NCBI GenBank assembly: GCA_963776055.1
Contig: CAVZLD010000007.1
Location: forward strand, 124,001 to 188,000
Direction of reading: 5' to 3'
Length of the DNA: 64,000 nucleotides
Source: CAVZLD01 sp963776055
GTDB taxonomy: Bacteria; Planctomycetota; Planctomycetia; Pirellulales; Pirellulaceae
The notes beneath the pieces were generated by a model. The model ran no database searches, had not been told where the DNA came from, and worked only from the letters and a program-made list of their open reading frames with translations. A program made the translations under genes and the position numbers. This document shows positions 27,521 through 37,721 of the stretch, one piece after another (position 1 is the first letter of the stretch; each line of letters begins with the position of its first letter).

Positions 27521-30461
27521 ATGTCAAGCATTACTTTGCCTGTGATCCTGCTGCTGCTCATCGATGCTCGTCTTCGTGCTGGTGGGCTGGGGACTGATTC
27601 AGCTTCTGGCCCGCGTCAAGCACGTTGCCTACGCCGTGCTGAAACGGAATTTCGTGGGCTACTTCAGCAATCCGACCGGTTATCTGTTCATTCTGTTGTT
27701 CGTCGGCGCCTGTTCCGTCTGCGCGTTCTTCCCGCACGACTTCTTCAACAACAACCTGGCGACGCTGCACGAACTGAACCAGTGGTTCCCCTGGATCATG
27801 CTGGTCTACATCGCCACGATCACGATGGGAATCTGGTCGGAAGAACGCCGCCAGGGCACGGATGAGTTGTTGCTGACCGTGCCGGCCGACGACTGGGACA
27901 TCGTGCTGGGTAAGTATCTGGCCGCCGTCGCGATCTATACGGTTTCCTTGCTGTTTTCGCAGATCACCAACTTCCTGGTGCTGTCGTTTCTGTCGCTCGG
28001 GCGACGTGGATCTGGGCCTGTTTGCAACGACCTACCTGGGCTACTGGGTCGTGGGGCTGGCGATGATTGCGATCGCGCATGGTCGGCTCGTTTCTGACTC
28101 GGAATCAGACGATCGGCTTCATCTTCGGCGTGCTGTTGAATCTGCCGTTGGTGCTGTCCTCCTACGCCGATGCCGTGTGTTCGCGGGCAACGTGGCGCAG
28201 CGGGTTGTCCCAATTCAGCTACGTGCGAGCAGTTCTTCGATTTTGGCCGCGGCGTGATCAGCCTGCGGTCGCTCGTGTTCTTCGGCATGCTGGTGGCCGA
28301 TCGGGCTGTACCTGAGCGTGGTGCTGGTGGGGCGTCGTCATTGGGTGGGGGGCAAAGACGGCCGGTCGATGCTGGGGCACTACGTGGCTACGGACTTTGG
28401 CGCTGCTGGCCATCGCCTTGCGGGCTGACCTTCTTTTTCGTCAATCATGACGTTCGCGTGGACGGCACCAGTGAACGCGTCAGTTCGCTCTCGCCCAAAC
28501 CCGCGAACTGATGCAGACAAATGAGACGGCGGAGCCGATCCTCGTCGAGGCCTTCATCAGCCAGCCAGATTCCCGAGGATCTATGTGAAGACAAAGGTCG
28601 ATCTGATCTCGAAGCTGAACGAACTGAAGTCGGTCCCCGGAAGCAATATCGAAGTTCGGGTCTACGACAACCTGGAACCGTCCAGCGAAGCAGGCCGTGC
28701 GGGCGGAGGAACAGTACGGGATTCAGCCCGCACGCGTGCTGGTTCGCGAACGCGGCACGCTGCAGGAGAAGGACCTGTTCATGGGCGCGGCTTTCACCTG
28801 CGGTCTGGAAAAGGTGGTGGTGCCCTTCTTTGACCAGGGAATCCCGGCGGAATACGAACTGGTGCGATCGATCAGCACGGTGGCCCAGTCCAAACGAAAG
28901 CGGCTGGGCGTGATCAACACGGATGCGCAGATGTTCGGCGGCTTCGATATGCAGCGCATGTCAGCAGACTCCGAAGCAGTTGATTGATCGAAGAGTTGGA
29001 GAAGCAGTACGAGGTTGTGCAGATCGACCCCAGCAGTCCGATGGAAGAGCAGGTCGACGTGCTGCTGGCGGTCCAGCCGTCGTCGTTGAATCCGCAGCAG
29101 ATGGACAACTTCATCGAAGCCGTTCGCAAGGGCACGCCGACCGCGATCTTCGAAGACCCGATGCCGGTGATGATGAACGCTCCCGGCACCAGTCAGCCCA
29201 AACCGCCGCGCGGCGGGGGCATGATGGGAATGAGCTCACCGCCAGAACCGAAAGGCGAGATTCAGAAGCTGTGGGACCTGCTGAACATTCGAATGGCCGG
29301 CAAGAACGAGATGGGGCAATTCGATGCCTCCGTGGTCTGGCAGAATTACAATCCCTACAAGAAAGCCCGCGGCCTTCCGCAGATCTCGAAGGAGTGGGTC
29401 TTTGTGTCTCCGGATGTCCCGGCGCGGAAGATCCGCTGAACTCGCAAGGATGACGATCACCAGCGGACTGAGCCAACTGCTGCTCCTCTACCCCGGAGCG
29501 ATTGAGGAGCAGGATCAAGCGGGGTTCGAGATCGAACCGCTGGTGATGACCGGTGACTGACGGTGGGGACGATCGGCTATCAAGATCTGATGGCGAATCG
29601 CTTCCGCGATCCGTTCGCTCTGCAGATGGAACGACAACGCAGCACGGAGCCGTTTGTGCTGGCGGCACGGATCCGCAGCCAGGGCCCGACGAGGCGACCG
29701 CGGAACCATCCAGGACCAGACCGGAGAACGAAGCGTCAGCCGACGATGCGGATGCGGCCGCCGAGGCGAACGCGGACCGCCGACAAGATCAACGTCGTTT
29801 ATGTCACGGATATCGACATGATGCACTCGGAATTCTTGCGTGTCCGAGCACAACCGAAGATGGGCGACATCAACTGGCAGTTTGATAACGTGACGTTCGT
29901 CCTGAACGTGATCGATTCGCTCGCCGGAGATGACCGCTTCCTGGATATTCGTAAACGGAAGACCCGCTACGCCTCGCTGAAGAAGGTGGAAGAACGCACG
30001 GCCGAAGCACGCGAGGAAGCGGAAGGACGAGATCGCGAAATTCAACGATCAATTCCAGCTCGCCGAGGACGAGGCGAAGAAGAACCAAGAACAGGCCATG
30101 GCCGACCTGCAAGAAGCAAGTGGACGAGCTGCAGAAGAAGAGCGAGGAAGGCGGGGCCGATCTTTCCAGCCGCGAAGTCCAGCGCGCCCTGCAGGCCGCC
30201 GTGCAGCAGGTGGCGTTCAAAGAACGTGTCGAGCAACGGCGACTCGACACGACCGTCGAACGCCTGACTCGTGACCGTGATCGTGAGCTTGTCCGGATTG
30301 AACGGCAACTGGATGACGGAGATCCAGCAGGTGCAGAGCAGTCTACAAGGCGATGGCTCTGCTTCCTGCCGATGTTGCCGCCACTCGCGATCGGGCTGCT
30401 CGTGTTCCTCCGACGGCGGTCGCGGGAGACGGAAAGCATCACCGCCGCACGACGGAAGTAG
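27521..30461 (+). CDS. Fused GldF-GldG-like ABC-2 permease (many frameshifts)
   Basis: About 980 residues. The N-terminal third is an ABC-2 permease (AVLKRNFVGYFSNPTGYLFI, WIMLVYIATITMGIWSEERR, then DFGRGVISLRSLVFFGML) with about six membrane helices. Without a stop it runs into a GldG-type extracytoplasmic part: DLISKLNELKSVPGSNIEV, GIQPARVLVRERG, LGVINTDAQMFGG, MFGGFDMQRMS, VFVSPDVP and VVYVTDIDMMHSEF. A coiled coil (about 820-930) and a final helix (PMLPPLAIGLLVFL) with basic tail follow. In Bacteroidetes these are two proteins. I resolved shifts near 27557, 28000, 28072, 28225 and 28303 and see at least eight more up to 30350. Substrate unknown. Confidence 0.85.
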
Positions 30462-30545
30462 ATCCGAAGTTCGGTGAGTCTCAGAAACGAACTGCCTCCC
30501 ATCGCAGAACCGGTGGGGAGCATCTTATCAGCGGGAGTTTTCGCG

Positions 30546-32458
30546 ATGACGGAAGCAATGAAAACCTTGATCTTCGGTGGCGCCGCCCTGGCGGCGGTCG
30601 GTCTGGCCGTGGGCACGCGGAGTCCGTCCGTGGGGACGCAACCGCCCGAACGCATCGGGAAGCCGCTGTTTCCCGAGTTCACGGATCCGCTGCTCGCCAA
30701 GAGCTCGAAAATCGTCCGCTTCGATGAAGGACCTGGCCAATCTCAGCGAGATCGAAGTCAAGCAGGTCCAACGGGATCTGGACGTTGCCCTCGCATGACG
30801 GCTATCCGGCCGATGCCGAGAACCGCATTCGCGATGCGGCGACACCGTTCGTCGACCTGAAGATCATCAATGTCGTCACGCGACGAAGTCGGGAACTACG
30901 AACTCTACGGAGTGCAGGAGCCGAGCCAGGATACCTCGAGCGTGGGTGATCAGGGCGTGGGTACGCTCGTGAGATTCAAGGGCGAGGGCGGCAAGAATCT
31001 TGTCAACTGATCATTGGCAAGGAGGTCAAGGATCAGGAAGGGCAACACTACGTCCGCGTCGTCGACGAATCGCCCGTCTACATCGCCGAAAGTCGACCCG
31101 GAGAAGTTGCCCGTCAAGTTCGACGACTGGATCGAAAAGGATCTGTTGAAGGTCAATTCCTGGGATATCTCCCAGCTGCAGCTGCAGCGACTACACGTTC
31201 CAGGTGGCACAGACCCTTCGAGGGCCCGTGACGGATTTCGATCAGCGTCTCGATATTACGCTGACCGACGACAACGGAACCTGGAAGCTGGACCAATTGC
31301 TCGAGGCACGCGACGGGAAACTGCAGCCGACGGAATTGCTGGAGGGCGAGGAGCTCAATACCGAACGACTGTCCGCGCTCAAGGAGGCACTCGACAGTCT
31401 GGAAATCGTGGATGTGGAGAAGAAACCGGAAGGGCTCGGAGAAGATCTGCGAGCGGACAAGGGGTTCTTCAATGATCAGGCCGGGGTCGATTCGCTCGTT
31501 TCGACCGAGGCTTCTATCCGGTCGCAGGTCGCCGGCGACGCGGTAGAATTGTTGTCCACCGACGGCGAGGTCCTGGTTCGGACCAAGGAGGGCGTGGAGT
31601 ACATCCTGCGGTTCGGACGCGTGGCCAGTGTCGATACGGAATCGGAGGAAGGCAAGCTGAATCGCTTCCTGCTCGTCTCGGCCCGCGTCGATCAGAAGTC
31701 AGTTCCCCGAGCCGGATCTGGAGCCGCTGCCGGACCTGCCCGCCGAGTCGAGCACCGAGCCAGAAGCGGGAACGGAAACGCCGGATGAGAATGCCCAGTC
31801 GGCCACGGCTCGCTTCCAAACGCTGCCCACCGTGCTGCAGGAAGAGGGGGGTGAAGAAACCACGAGGAAGCTGCCGAGGAAGCGGTCGAGGAAGTCGCCG
31901 AGTCGGAGGAACCGGAATTGCCCGAGGCGTTAGGGCAGGCCGACTCGGAGAAGCGGCGGACGCCGACGATCCGGCGATCACGCGAGCAGGAAGCGGCGGC
32001 GGAAGATCCTCCGACGGCGGAGGCGGATCCCGCTGCGGAGACGCAAGACGCCTCCGATGACGCCGCTGGGGATGCACGGACCGCTAGACGCTGCGGATGA
32101 GGAAGCCGAAGAAGCAGCCGCGGACCCGGCCACGCCCGACGATATCCAGGCCGAGCGAGCTCGGATCACGAAGGAAAACCAGCGCAAGATCGACGAGCGG
32201 AACGACAAACTCAAGAAGGCCCAACAGAAGGTCGCGGAATTGAACTATCGTTTCGCCGATTGGTATTACGTGATCTCCGAGGATGTCTACAAGAAAATCC
32301 ACCTGGGACGCGCCGACATCATCAAGGAAAGCGAAGAAGCCAAGGAGTCGGGATCGGGATTGGACGCTTTCCGTGGGCTTGAGACGCAAGGCGTGGAGGG
32401 CGCGGAAGCGGCAACCGGGGACGAAGCGGCGATGCCGGAATTCACGCCGCCTAATTGA
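30546..32458 (+). CDS. DUF4340-domain membrane-anchored protein (many frameshifts)
   Basis: About 636 residues. It has an N-terminal helix (KTLIFGGAALAAVGLAVG), then repeats of the DUF4340 pattern: ELYGVQEPSQD, LIIGKEVKDQEGQHYVRV, DESPVYIAEVDPEKL, DDWIEKDLLKVNSWDISQL, and TLTDDNGTWKLDQL. The middle to end (about 420-560) is an acidic Glu/Ala/Pro-rich linker and the last 90 residues are charged helix ending MPEFTPPN. Shifts occur near 30725, 30785, 30878, 31005, 31090, 31190, 31690 and twice or more between 31850 and 32090. DUF4340 genes commonly follow Gld-type ABC genes, as here. The stop overlaps the convergent DUF971 gene by 8 bases. Confidence 0.8.
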
Positions 32459-32771
32459 CCGCTTCGCCGAGGTCGCGCAGAAACTCGAGCGTGAAAATGC
32501 CGGTGTCGTGGCCGTCGCTGAAACCGACGTTGTAGGCGTAATTGCCGACCGGCCGCATCCCGACAAATCGCAGCGGCTGCGCTTCCTGCGGGTCGAGAAC
32601 CGGCAGCAGTTCGGCTTGCCCGGTGGAACCGCGTCGCTGCTCGCGGCACGTGGCGCACGGACAGTGGGCCCGCAGCTGTTGTACGGTCAGAACGTGCTGC
32701 ACGCCGTCGCTCCAGGTAATCTGTAGCTTCTCCGGGGTCAGCAGTTTCAGGTCGGTCGGATGATGACTCAT
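32451..32771 (-). CDS. DUF971 (GBBH-like N-terminal domain) protein
   Basis: Intact 106-residue protein consisting of a single DUF971 domain, a Zn-binding beta fold also found at the N-terminus of gamma-butyrobetaine hydroxylases and in Fe-S assembly factors. Visible marks are LQITWSDGVQHVLTV, LRAHCPCATCREQR (Cys cluster, CxCxxC) and VGNYAYNVGFSDGHDTGIFT. Its ATG overlaps the TGA stop of the PaaK-like gene (ATGA), so the two should be translated together. Stand-alone DUF971 proteins are mostly uncharacterised; the coupling hints at a role with the ligase or shared metabolism. Confidence 0.88.
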   Translation of the reverse strand: MSHHPTDLKLLTPEKLQITWSDGVQHVLTVQQLRAHCPCATCREQRRGSTGQAELLPVLDPQEAQPLRFVGMRPVGNYAYNVGFSDGHDTGIFTLEFLRDLGEAVN

Positions 32772-34072
32772 TTGCGTTGATCGACGAAGCGTCGGCCTTT
32801 GAGTTCAAAACGGGGCAAGCTTCCGAGTGTCACGCACCGCACGGTGACACGCAATCCCAACCGCAGCCGCACGGTTTCGGCAACGCGCTGCGGGTCCCGC
32901 TGCGGGTCCTCGATCTCCAAGGTCAGCGCATCCATCTCCCCCTCCTTCGTCGCGATCAGCCGGAACTCGGCGATCTCTGGGAACTCGCGCACAATCTGTT
33001 CCACCGCACTGGGGTAGACGTTCACACCGCGGATGATCAGCATATCGTCGACTCGGCCCAACACGCCTCCCTCCAGCAACACCCACCGGTTTCCGTCTTC
33101 CTTTTCGGTTGGGCTCGTGCTTTCGTCCTCGGTGCCCCAACGGGGACGCACCAGATCGCCCGTGCGGTAGCGCAGGACGGGCGCGCCGACGCGACCCAAC
33201 GTCGTCAGGATCAGCTCCGACAACTCGCCCGAGCCGGCGGGATGGCCGGTATCGACCGCTTCGAATTCCGCCAGAAACTGGCTTTCGACCACGTGCAAGC
33301 CGTGTCGCTGCGCGTCGGCGTATCCCCAAGGTCCGACTTCTGTTGCCCCGGCATGGTCAATCAGTTCCGCTTGCCAGGCCTGTTGAATTCGATCGCGGAT
33401 CGCCGGCAGCGAACCACCCGGTTCGCCGGCGACGATGATTGCTCGCACCGCGGACTCGCCGATCCGGATGTCGTGCTCCGCCGCCGCCTGCGCCAAGTGC
33501 AGCGCATAGCTCGGCGTACAGCAAAGCAGCGTCGCGCGGCTCTGGCAAATCATTTCCACGCGGCCCAAGGTGTTCATTCCACCGCACGGGATGACCATCG
33601 TGCCTCGCCGGACGAACGCCTCGTGAGCGCTCCAGAACCCGATGAATGGGCCGAAAGAAAAGGCCATCGCCACGCGATCCTCCGGACGCACCCCCGCTGC
33701 ATCCAGCACGTACTGCCAGGTGTCGGTCCACCAGAGCCAGTCGTCGGCGGAGTCGAGCACAACCAGCGGGCGCCCGTGCGTTCCCGATGTGCGGTGGTAG
33801 CGGACGTAGTGCTCCAAGGGAAATGTTCGGTTGGCGGCTGTCGCGGCCGACGCCTCGCCGATCAATTCCTCTTTCGTGGTAAAGGGCCACTGCCGGAATT
33901 CTTCCATCGATCGAACCGGACGCCGCGAACCGGACAGTTTGCGGGCATAGAATCCGTTTTGCGGCAGGATCTGGTCCAGCAGAGCATTCAAACGTTGGAA
34001 CTGCATCGCCTCCAGGGTGCCGCGATCCATTCGTTCCAACGTTCGGCGCGTCGAGAATGTTGTTGGTTCCAT
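32768..34072 (-). CDS. Phenylacetate-CoA ligase family protein (PaaK-like)
   Basis: Intact adenylate-forming enzyme of 434 residues, close to PaaK length. Motifs are YHRTSGTHGRPLVV (P-loop, Thr/Ser/Gly-rich), DHAGATEVGPWGYAD, YRTGDLVRPRWG with the catalytic Asp, and GRVDDMLIIRGVNVYPSAVE, the hinge before the C-terminal domain. The family activates aryl acids, or builds coenzyme F390 or siderophore-like products. No paa pathway genes are near, so the acid is unknown. The ATG at 34072 is preferred on family length; a GTG at 34117 is possible. It overlaps the DUF971 start. Confidence 0.85.
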   Translation of the reverse strand: MEPTTFSTRRTLERMDRGTLEAMQFQRLNALLDQILPQNGFYARKLSGSRRPVRSMEEFRQWPFTTKEELIGEASAATAANRTFPLEHYVRYHRTSGTHGRPLVVLDSADDWLWWTDTWQYVLDAAGVRPEDRVAMAFSFGPFIGFWSAHEAFVRRGTMVIPCGGMNTLGRVEMICQSRATLLCCTPSYALHLAQAAAEHDIRIGESAVRAIIVAGEPGGSLPAIRDRIQQAWQAELIDHAGATEVGPWGYADAQRHGLHVVESQFLAEFEAVDTGHPAGSGELSELILTTLGRVGAPVLRYRTGDLVRPRWGTEDESTSPTEKEDGNRWVLLEGGVLGRVDDMLIIRGVNVYPSAVEQIVREFPEIAEFRLIATKEGEMDALTLEIEDPQRDPQRVAETVRLRLGLRVTVRCVTLGSLPRFELKGRRFVDQRK

Positions 34073-34177
34073 GCGGCCATGATAGAAGCTCAACGGCTGG
34101 GCCAACAGACGTGGCACGCCATCCGATCTGTGCGAGTTGACGCTTGGTGGTCGACATCGCGTAGAACACCCGATAGC

Positions 34178-34238
34178 GTCTCATCGCACTTGCTGCTCGG
34201 AAGAAACGTCGCAACGAACGCGACATGTCCCTGCGACA
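34178..34238 (-). repeat. Dispersed intergenic repeat, copy D
   Basis: On the minus strand it reads GTCGCAGGGACATGTCGC, then TTGCGACGTTTCTTCCGAGC and AGCAAGTGCGATGAGAC. The central stretch differs from copy A at 56031 by one base (CTTCCGAGCAGCAAG against CTTGCGAGCAGCAAG). It lies in the gap between the ligase and the beta-propeller gene. Confidence 0.65.
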
Positions 34239-34242
34239 AGCA

Positions 34243-35506
34243 TTACCGGGCGCGGCCGGAGCCAATCGCCAGCAGCTGCGATTCCGTGCGGACGTACATT
34301 CGTCCCTGGGAGATGGCCGGCGTACTGCGGCTGGGTTCCCCCAAGGGATTCCGGGCCAACAAGGCGAATTGCTCGCTGGCGGCCAGTACCACCACAACGC
34401 CGTCGTCATCGATGCAGAACAGACGATCGCCGGCGATCACAGGCGATCCTGAGAAGTTGCCCCCAATGCGTTTCTGCCAAACGCGCTCCCCGTCTGCAGC
34501 GCGGATGCAACTGACAATTCCCTTGTCGTACCAGAGAAACACCAGGTCGTCCTTGACCACCGGAGTGGGGACATACGGCGCCTGGGTGGTGATGCGATAG
34601 GCGACTTCCGGTTCCGGATCCGGACGAACGGCGACCAGATAGTTCCCGCCGCCGCCCGAGCCGGTCGTTCCCAGAACGAGATCACCCGCGACGACCGGGG
34701 AACTGACCGTGCGCATCTCCAGTACCGGGGCGGACCAGTTTTCCTGTCCATCCCGTGGATTCAGGCTGTACAGACCGTGAGCCGTACTGCAACACAATCA
34801 ACTCCGCGGGATGCCCCGGCCGTTCGTACAGGCACGGCGTGGAGTAGGAGACGACTTCACTCCGTCGCGGAGTTTGCCACCGCGTCTGACCACTCGAGCG
34901 ATCGACCGCAATCACGAAACTCGTCTCCGTCTGCGGTCCATCCTCCTCCGGCTTCCGCTGCTGGACGCAGAGGATCACCAGATCCTCGAACAGCATCGGC
35001 GAGGTGCCGAATCCATGCTGGCTGGCGAACGGCCCCAGGTCTCGTTCCCAGATGAGCTGACCCGCGTGATCCAACGCCATCAGAGTTGTCTGCGCTGGCG
35101 TAGACCAGGCAACGTAGACTTGGCTCTCGTCCACGGCGGGCGTAGTGGACGCGAAGCTGTTACGCACGTGCAGGTGATGTGATTCGGAAGGGAAATCCCG
35201 TTGCCAAAGCGGTCGTCCATCGATTGTGCTCAGGCAGATCACGTAGCGAGTCGCCGAATCCGCATCGGCACTCAGCAGGAAGATTCGGTCGTCCCAGACG
35301 ACCGGCGACGCATGCCCGACGCCGGGCAGGGGGGCCTTCCACTGGATCGTCGATTCGGTCCATTCCGCCGGGATCGATCCGGAGGGGCTGACCCCCGTGC
35401 CGTTCGGTCCGCGGAATCGAGTCCATTCCTGGCCTCGGCCTGCGGGCGCCGGAAGGAAGCTGGCGAAAATCAGGACCCACACAAACGGCAGCAGACGGTG
35501 GAGCAT
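34243..35506 (-). CDS. Secreted PQQ-like beta-propeller repeat protein (one frameshift)
   Basis: About 420 residues. A signal peptide (MLHRLLPFVWVLIFASFLPA, cleavage near GRGQE) is followed by EWTRFRGPNGTGVSP, the standard opening of planctomycete PQQ-like propellers. Blades repeat the pattern hydrophobic stretch, small residue, Trp: DGRPLWQRDFP, GQLIWERDLG, GQTRWQTPRR, GQENWSAPVL, GERVWQKRIGG. Near 34790 the frame moves by one base between AELIV and CSTAHGLYSLNP. Such proteins lack a recognisable catalytic site and are often secreted or anchored. The ATG at 35506 gives the signal peptide; the open frame further upstream does not look coding. Confidence 0.85.
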
Positions 35507-35687
35507 GCGGACCTCTGCTCTGCGAAGGCGAGGAATTCGTGCCACTGACGGGCCGCCTCCTCCGAGAGAATAGGATGCGGCATCCACTTCATGCGATCGA
35601 GAATCCGCGGGCAACACGAGGTCGACCCGCGTTACCCACGTGATATTCTCGATGGTGATCCAGGACGAGAGGCAGACAACCGCGCCG

Positions 35688-36056
35688 CTACTGCACGGTG
35701 CTCTCGTCAAACCCAGCGTCAGCCAACGCTTGGACGGCCGCCTGACCATCGAAATTGTCGGCATCGATGGTGCATTGCGCCGTTTTTGTCGGGAAATCGA
35801 CCGTCACATCCGAGACACCCGGCAGTTCGGCTAACGCGCTGCGCACGGCAGGCGGGCAACCGACAGCTCAGTGCATGTTCGGTACGGCGATGACGACCTT
35901 CGTGGTGGTGGCGTCGTCGGAGATGTTGGATTGCTCAACCGCCGCGGACGTCGCATTCGAATCCGGCGTGCTGGGCGTGCCGTCCGGAGTCGTCGACTCG
36001 GACGGGGCACATCCCACCGGCAACGACAACAACAAGATCAGACCTAACTTCTTCAT
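35688..36056 (-). CDS. HMA-like metal-binding lipoprotein with in-frame TGA (probable selenoprotein)
   Basis: A lipoprotein signal (LILLLSLPVGC, lipobox Cys16) and a Ser/Thr/Asp-rich spacer lead to a heavy-metal-associated domain. At codon 63 (35868-35870) the frame has TGA exactly where the domain carries its first metal Cys: VPNMH-TGA-AVGCPPAVRSAL. In-frame coding continues for 59 more codons (LPGVSDVTVDF, then DGQAAVQALADAGF) to a TAG at 35688, total 122. The MHCxxxC pattern is that of small planctomycete HMA proteins. No shift is needed, unlike the indels elsewhere. A SECIS-like hairpin follows the TGA. AAGGA precedes the ATG. A TGC-to-TGA substitution error is the main alternative. Confidence 0.75.
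35829..35861 (-). promoter_or_regulatory. Bacterial SECIS-like hairpin downstream of the in-frame TGA
   Basis: Starting 6 bases after the TGA, the message can fold as GGUU/AGCC, GC/GU, CGC/GCG and UGC/GCA paired segments with small bulges, closing the five-base loop CGUGC. The loop begins 20 bases after the TGA and contains GU. Bacterial SECIS elements sit within the coding sequence shortly behind the UGA and carry a loop G or GU, so the geometry fits. It was folded by eye. Confidence 0.45.
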
Positions 36057-36319
36057 GGCGTTTCCTTAGTCTTCCAAAGGAGAGAAGATCGAGGGACGAA
36101 CCGGCGCGGAATCTTTTCCGGATCGTCCCTTGCGGTAGATCCCTATTTCTTCCCGCATGATCCTTCAGATTAGGCGTTCCGCCGATCCGCGACAAGAGGC
36201 ACTCCTCTCCATGGGGTATGTGGAGTTTCACTATTGGAGGGGTACTGTGAGGCTGGTCCCAGGTCGGTCGCCGCAGGCGACGGGGTCGCGCGACTTTCGC
36301 ATTCGGGGGGAGGCCGAAT

Positions 36320-37721
36320 TCAGGCAGCTTTGTCGTTTACTTCTGCCTGGTTCAGTTTGTTGTAGAGCGTTTTCAGACTGATGCCCAGTTCATCGGCCGC
36401 CTTCGGTTTGCTGCCTTCGTTCCGTTCCAGGGCCGAGTAGATGGCTTGGAGTTCGATCTCCCGGAGTGTCATGGGGCCACTCAGTTTGAGGGAACCGGTG
36501 CGCAACCGTCGGGAGTCGAATCGACGAGGCAGGTGTTCGGGCAGGATCGGGGGCGATTCGCAGAGGATCGTGGCGTATTCAATTACGTTGGCCAATTCGC
36601 GTACATTGCCGGGCCACACGTGATTCTGCAGCAATTCGAGCGCCTCGGACGAGATCATTTCTCCCGTGGAGGTCGGTGGCAAAGCGGAGTCGCTGAAGCA
36701 GATGCTGCACGAGGGCCGGGATATCTTCCAGGTGGCTCCGCAGGGGCGGAAGCTGGATCTCGAACGTGTTGATGCGAAACATCAGGTCTTCGCGAAACAG
36801 TCCATCGTGGACCATTTCTTCCAGCGGTCGGTGCGTGGCGCAGATGGCTCGCACGTCAAGCGTGAAGGACTCGTTATCGCCGACGCGGCGAATTTCTCCG
36901 CTTTCCAGGGCACGCAGTAACTTGGACTGCATGCCGAGCGGTAGTTCACCGATTTCATCGAGGAACAGGGTGCCACCATGGGCGACCTCGAACAGTCCGA
37001 CTCGTTGTTGATCGGCGCCGGTAAATGCGCCTTTGCGGTGGCCAAACAGTTCGCTCTCGATCAGCGCCTCCGGCAGCGCCCCGCAATTGACGGCGACGAA
37101 AGGCATTTCGCTGCGGAGACTCTGGTCGTGGACCGCTCGCGCGACCAGTTCCTTACCGGTTCCGGTTTCTCCCAGGATCAGCACGGTCGATTGGGTGGGG
37201 GCGACCTTCGAAATCAGCTCGCAGACGTTGCGCATCGACGGGCTGTCACCGACCAGTTTCGATTCCCCTTCGATGCGTTCCAGTTGTCGCTTGAGTGCCC
37301 GGTACTTATTGGTCAGTTCACGTTTTTCTGCCACGCGTTGCAGCAGGCGATCCAGATCGACCAGTTTGCAGGGCTTGGTAATGTAATCAAAAACGCCGTG
37401 GCGCAGGGCGGCGATTGCGGTTTCCAGCGAGCTCTTGCCGGTCATTACGATCGCATCGGTGGACGGGGACATGTCCTTTGCTTTTGCGATCACCTCGATG
37501 CCCCCGAGTCCCGGCATGTCCAGGTCGACCAGCAGGCAGTCATAGGTGTTGCGCTGCAGCGCGGCAACGGCGGTCAATCCATCGGGGCAAACGGTGACTT
37601 CGTACCCCATGCGTTGCAGCTCGCGGCCCAACAGGTTTTGGAGGGACTTTTCATCATCGGCGAAGAGCAGTTTGAGCGGCTTCTTAGGCGGCTTGTTGGC
37701 GATGGTTTGTCTCCTTTTCAC
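36320..37721 (-). CDS. NtrC-family sigma54-dependent response regulator (one frameshift)
   Basis: About 466 residues in three domains. The receiver (about 15-135) has LLFADDEKSLQ, phospho-acceptor Asp in CLLVDLDMPGLGG and DYITKPCKL. The AAA+ domain (about 160-390) has Walker A GETGTGKE, the sigma54-contacting GAFTGAD in ELFGHRKGAFTGADQQ, and Walker B GGTLFLDEIGELP. The C-terminal Fis-type helix-turn-helix has GSKPKAADELGISLKTLYNK. One extra T near 36672 splits the AAA+ lid; the sense is QRLRLPPTSTGEMIS. The start overlaps the end of the kinase gene by 38 bases. It should activate sigma54 promoters in response to that kinase. Confidence 0.92.

Noticed and set aside
36320..37721. Two separate proteins for the NtrC receiver/AAA+ part and the HTH part
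   Set aside because: A single extra T in a T run explains the split; the pieces join in the AAA+ lid.
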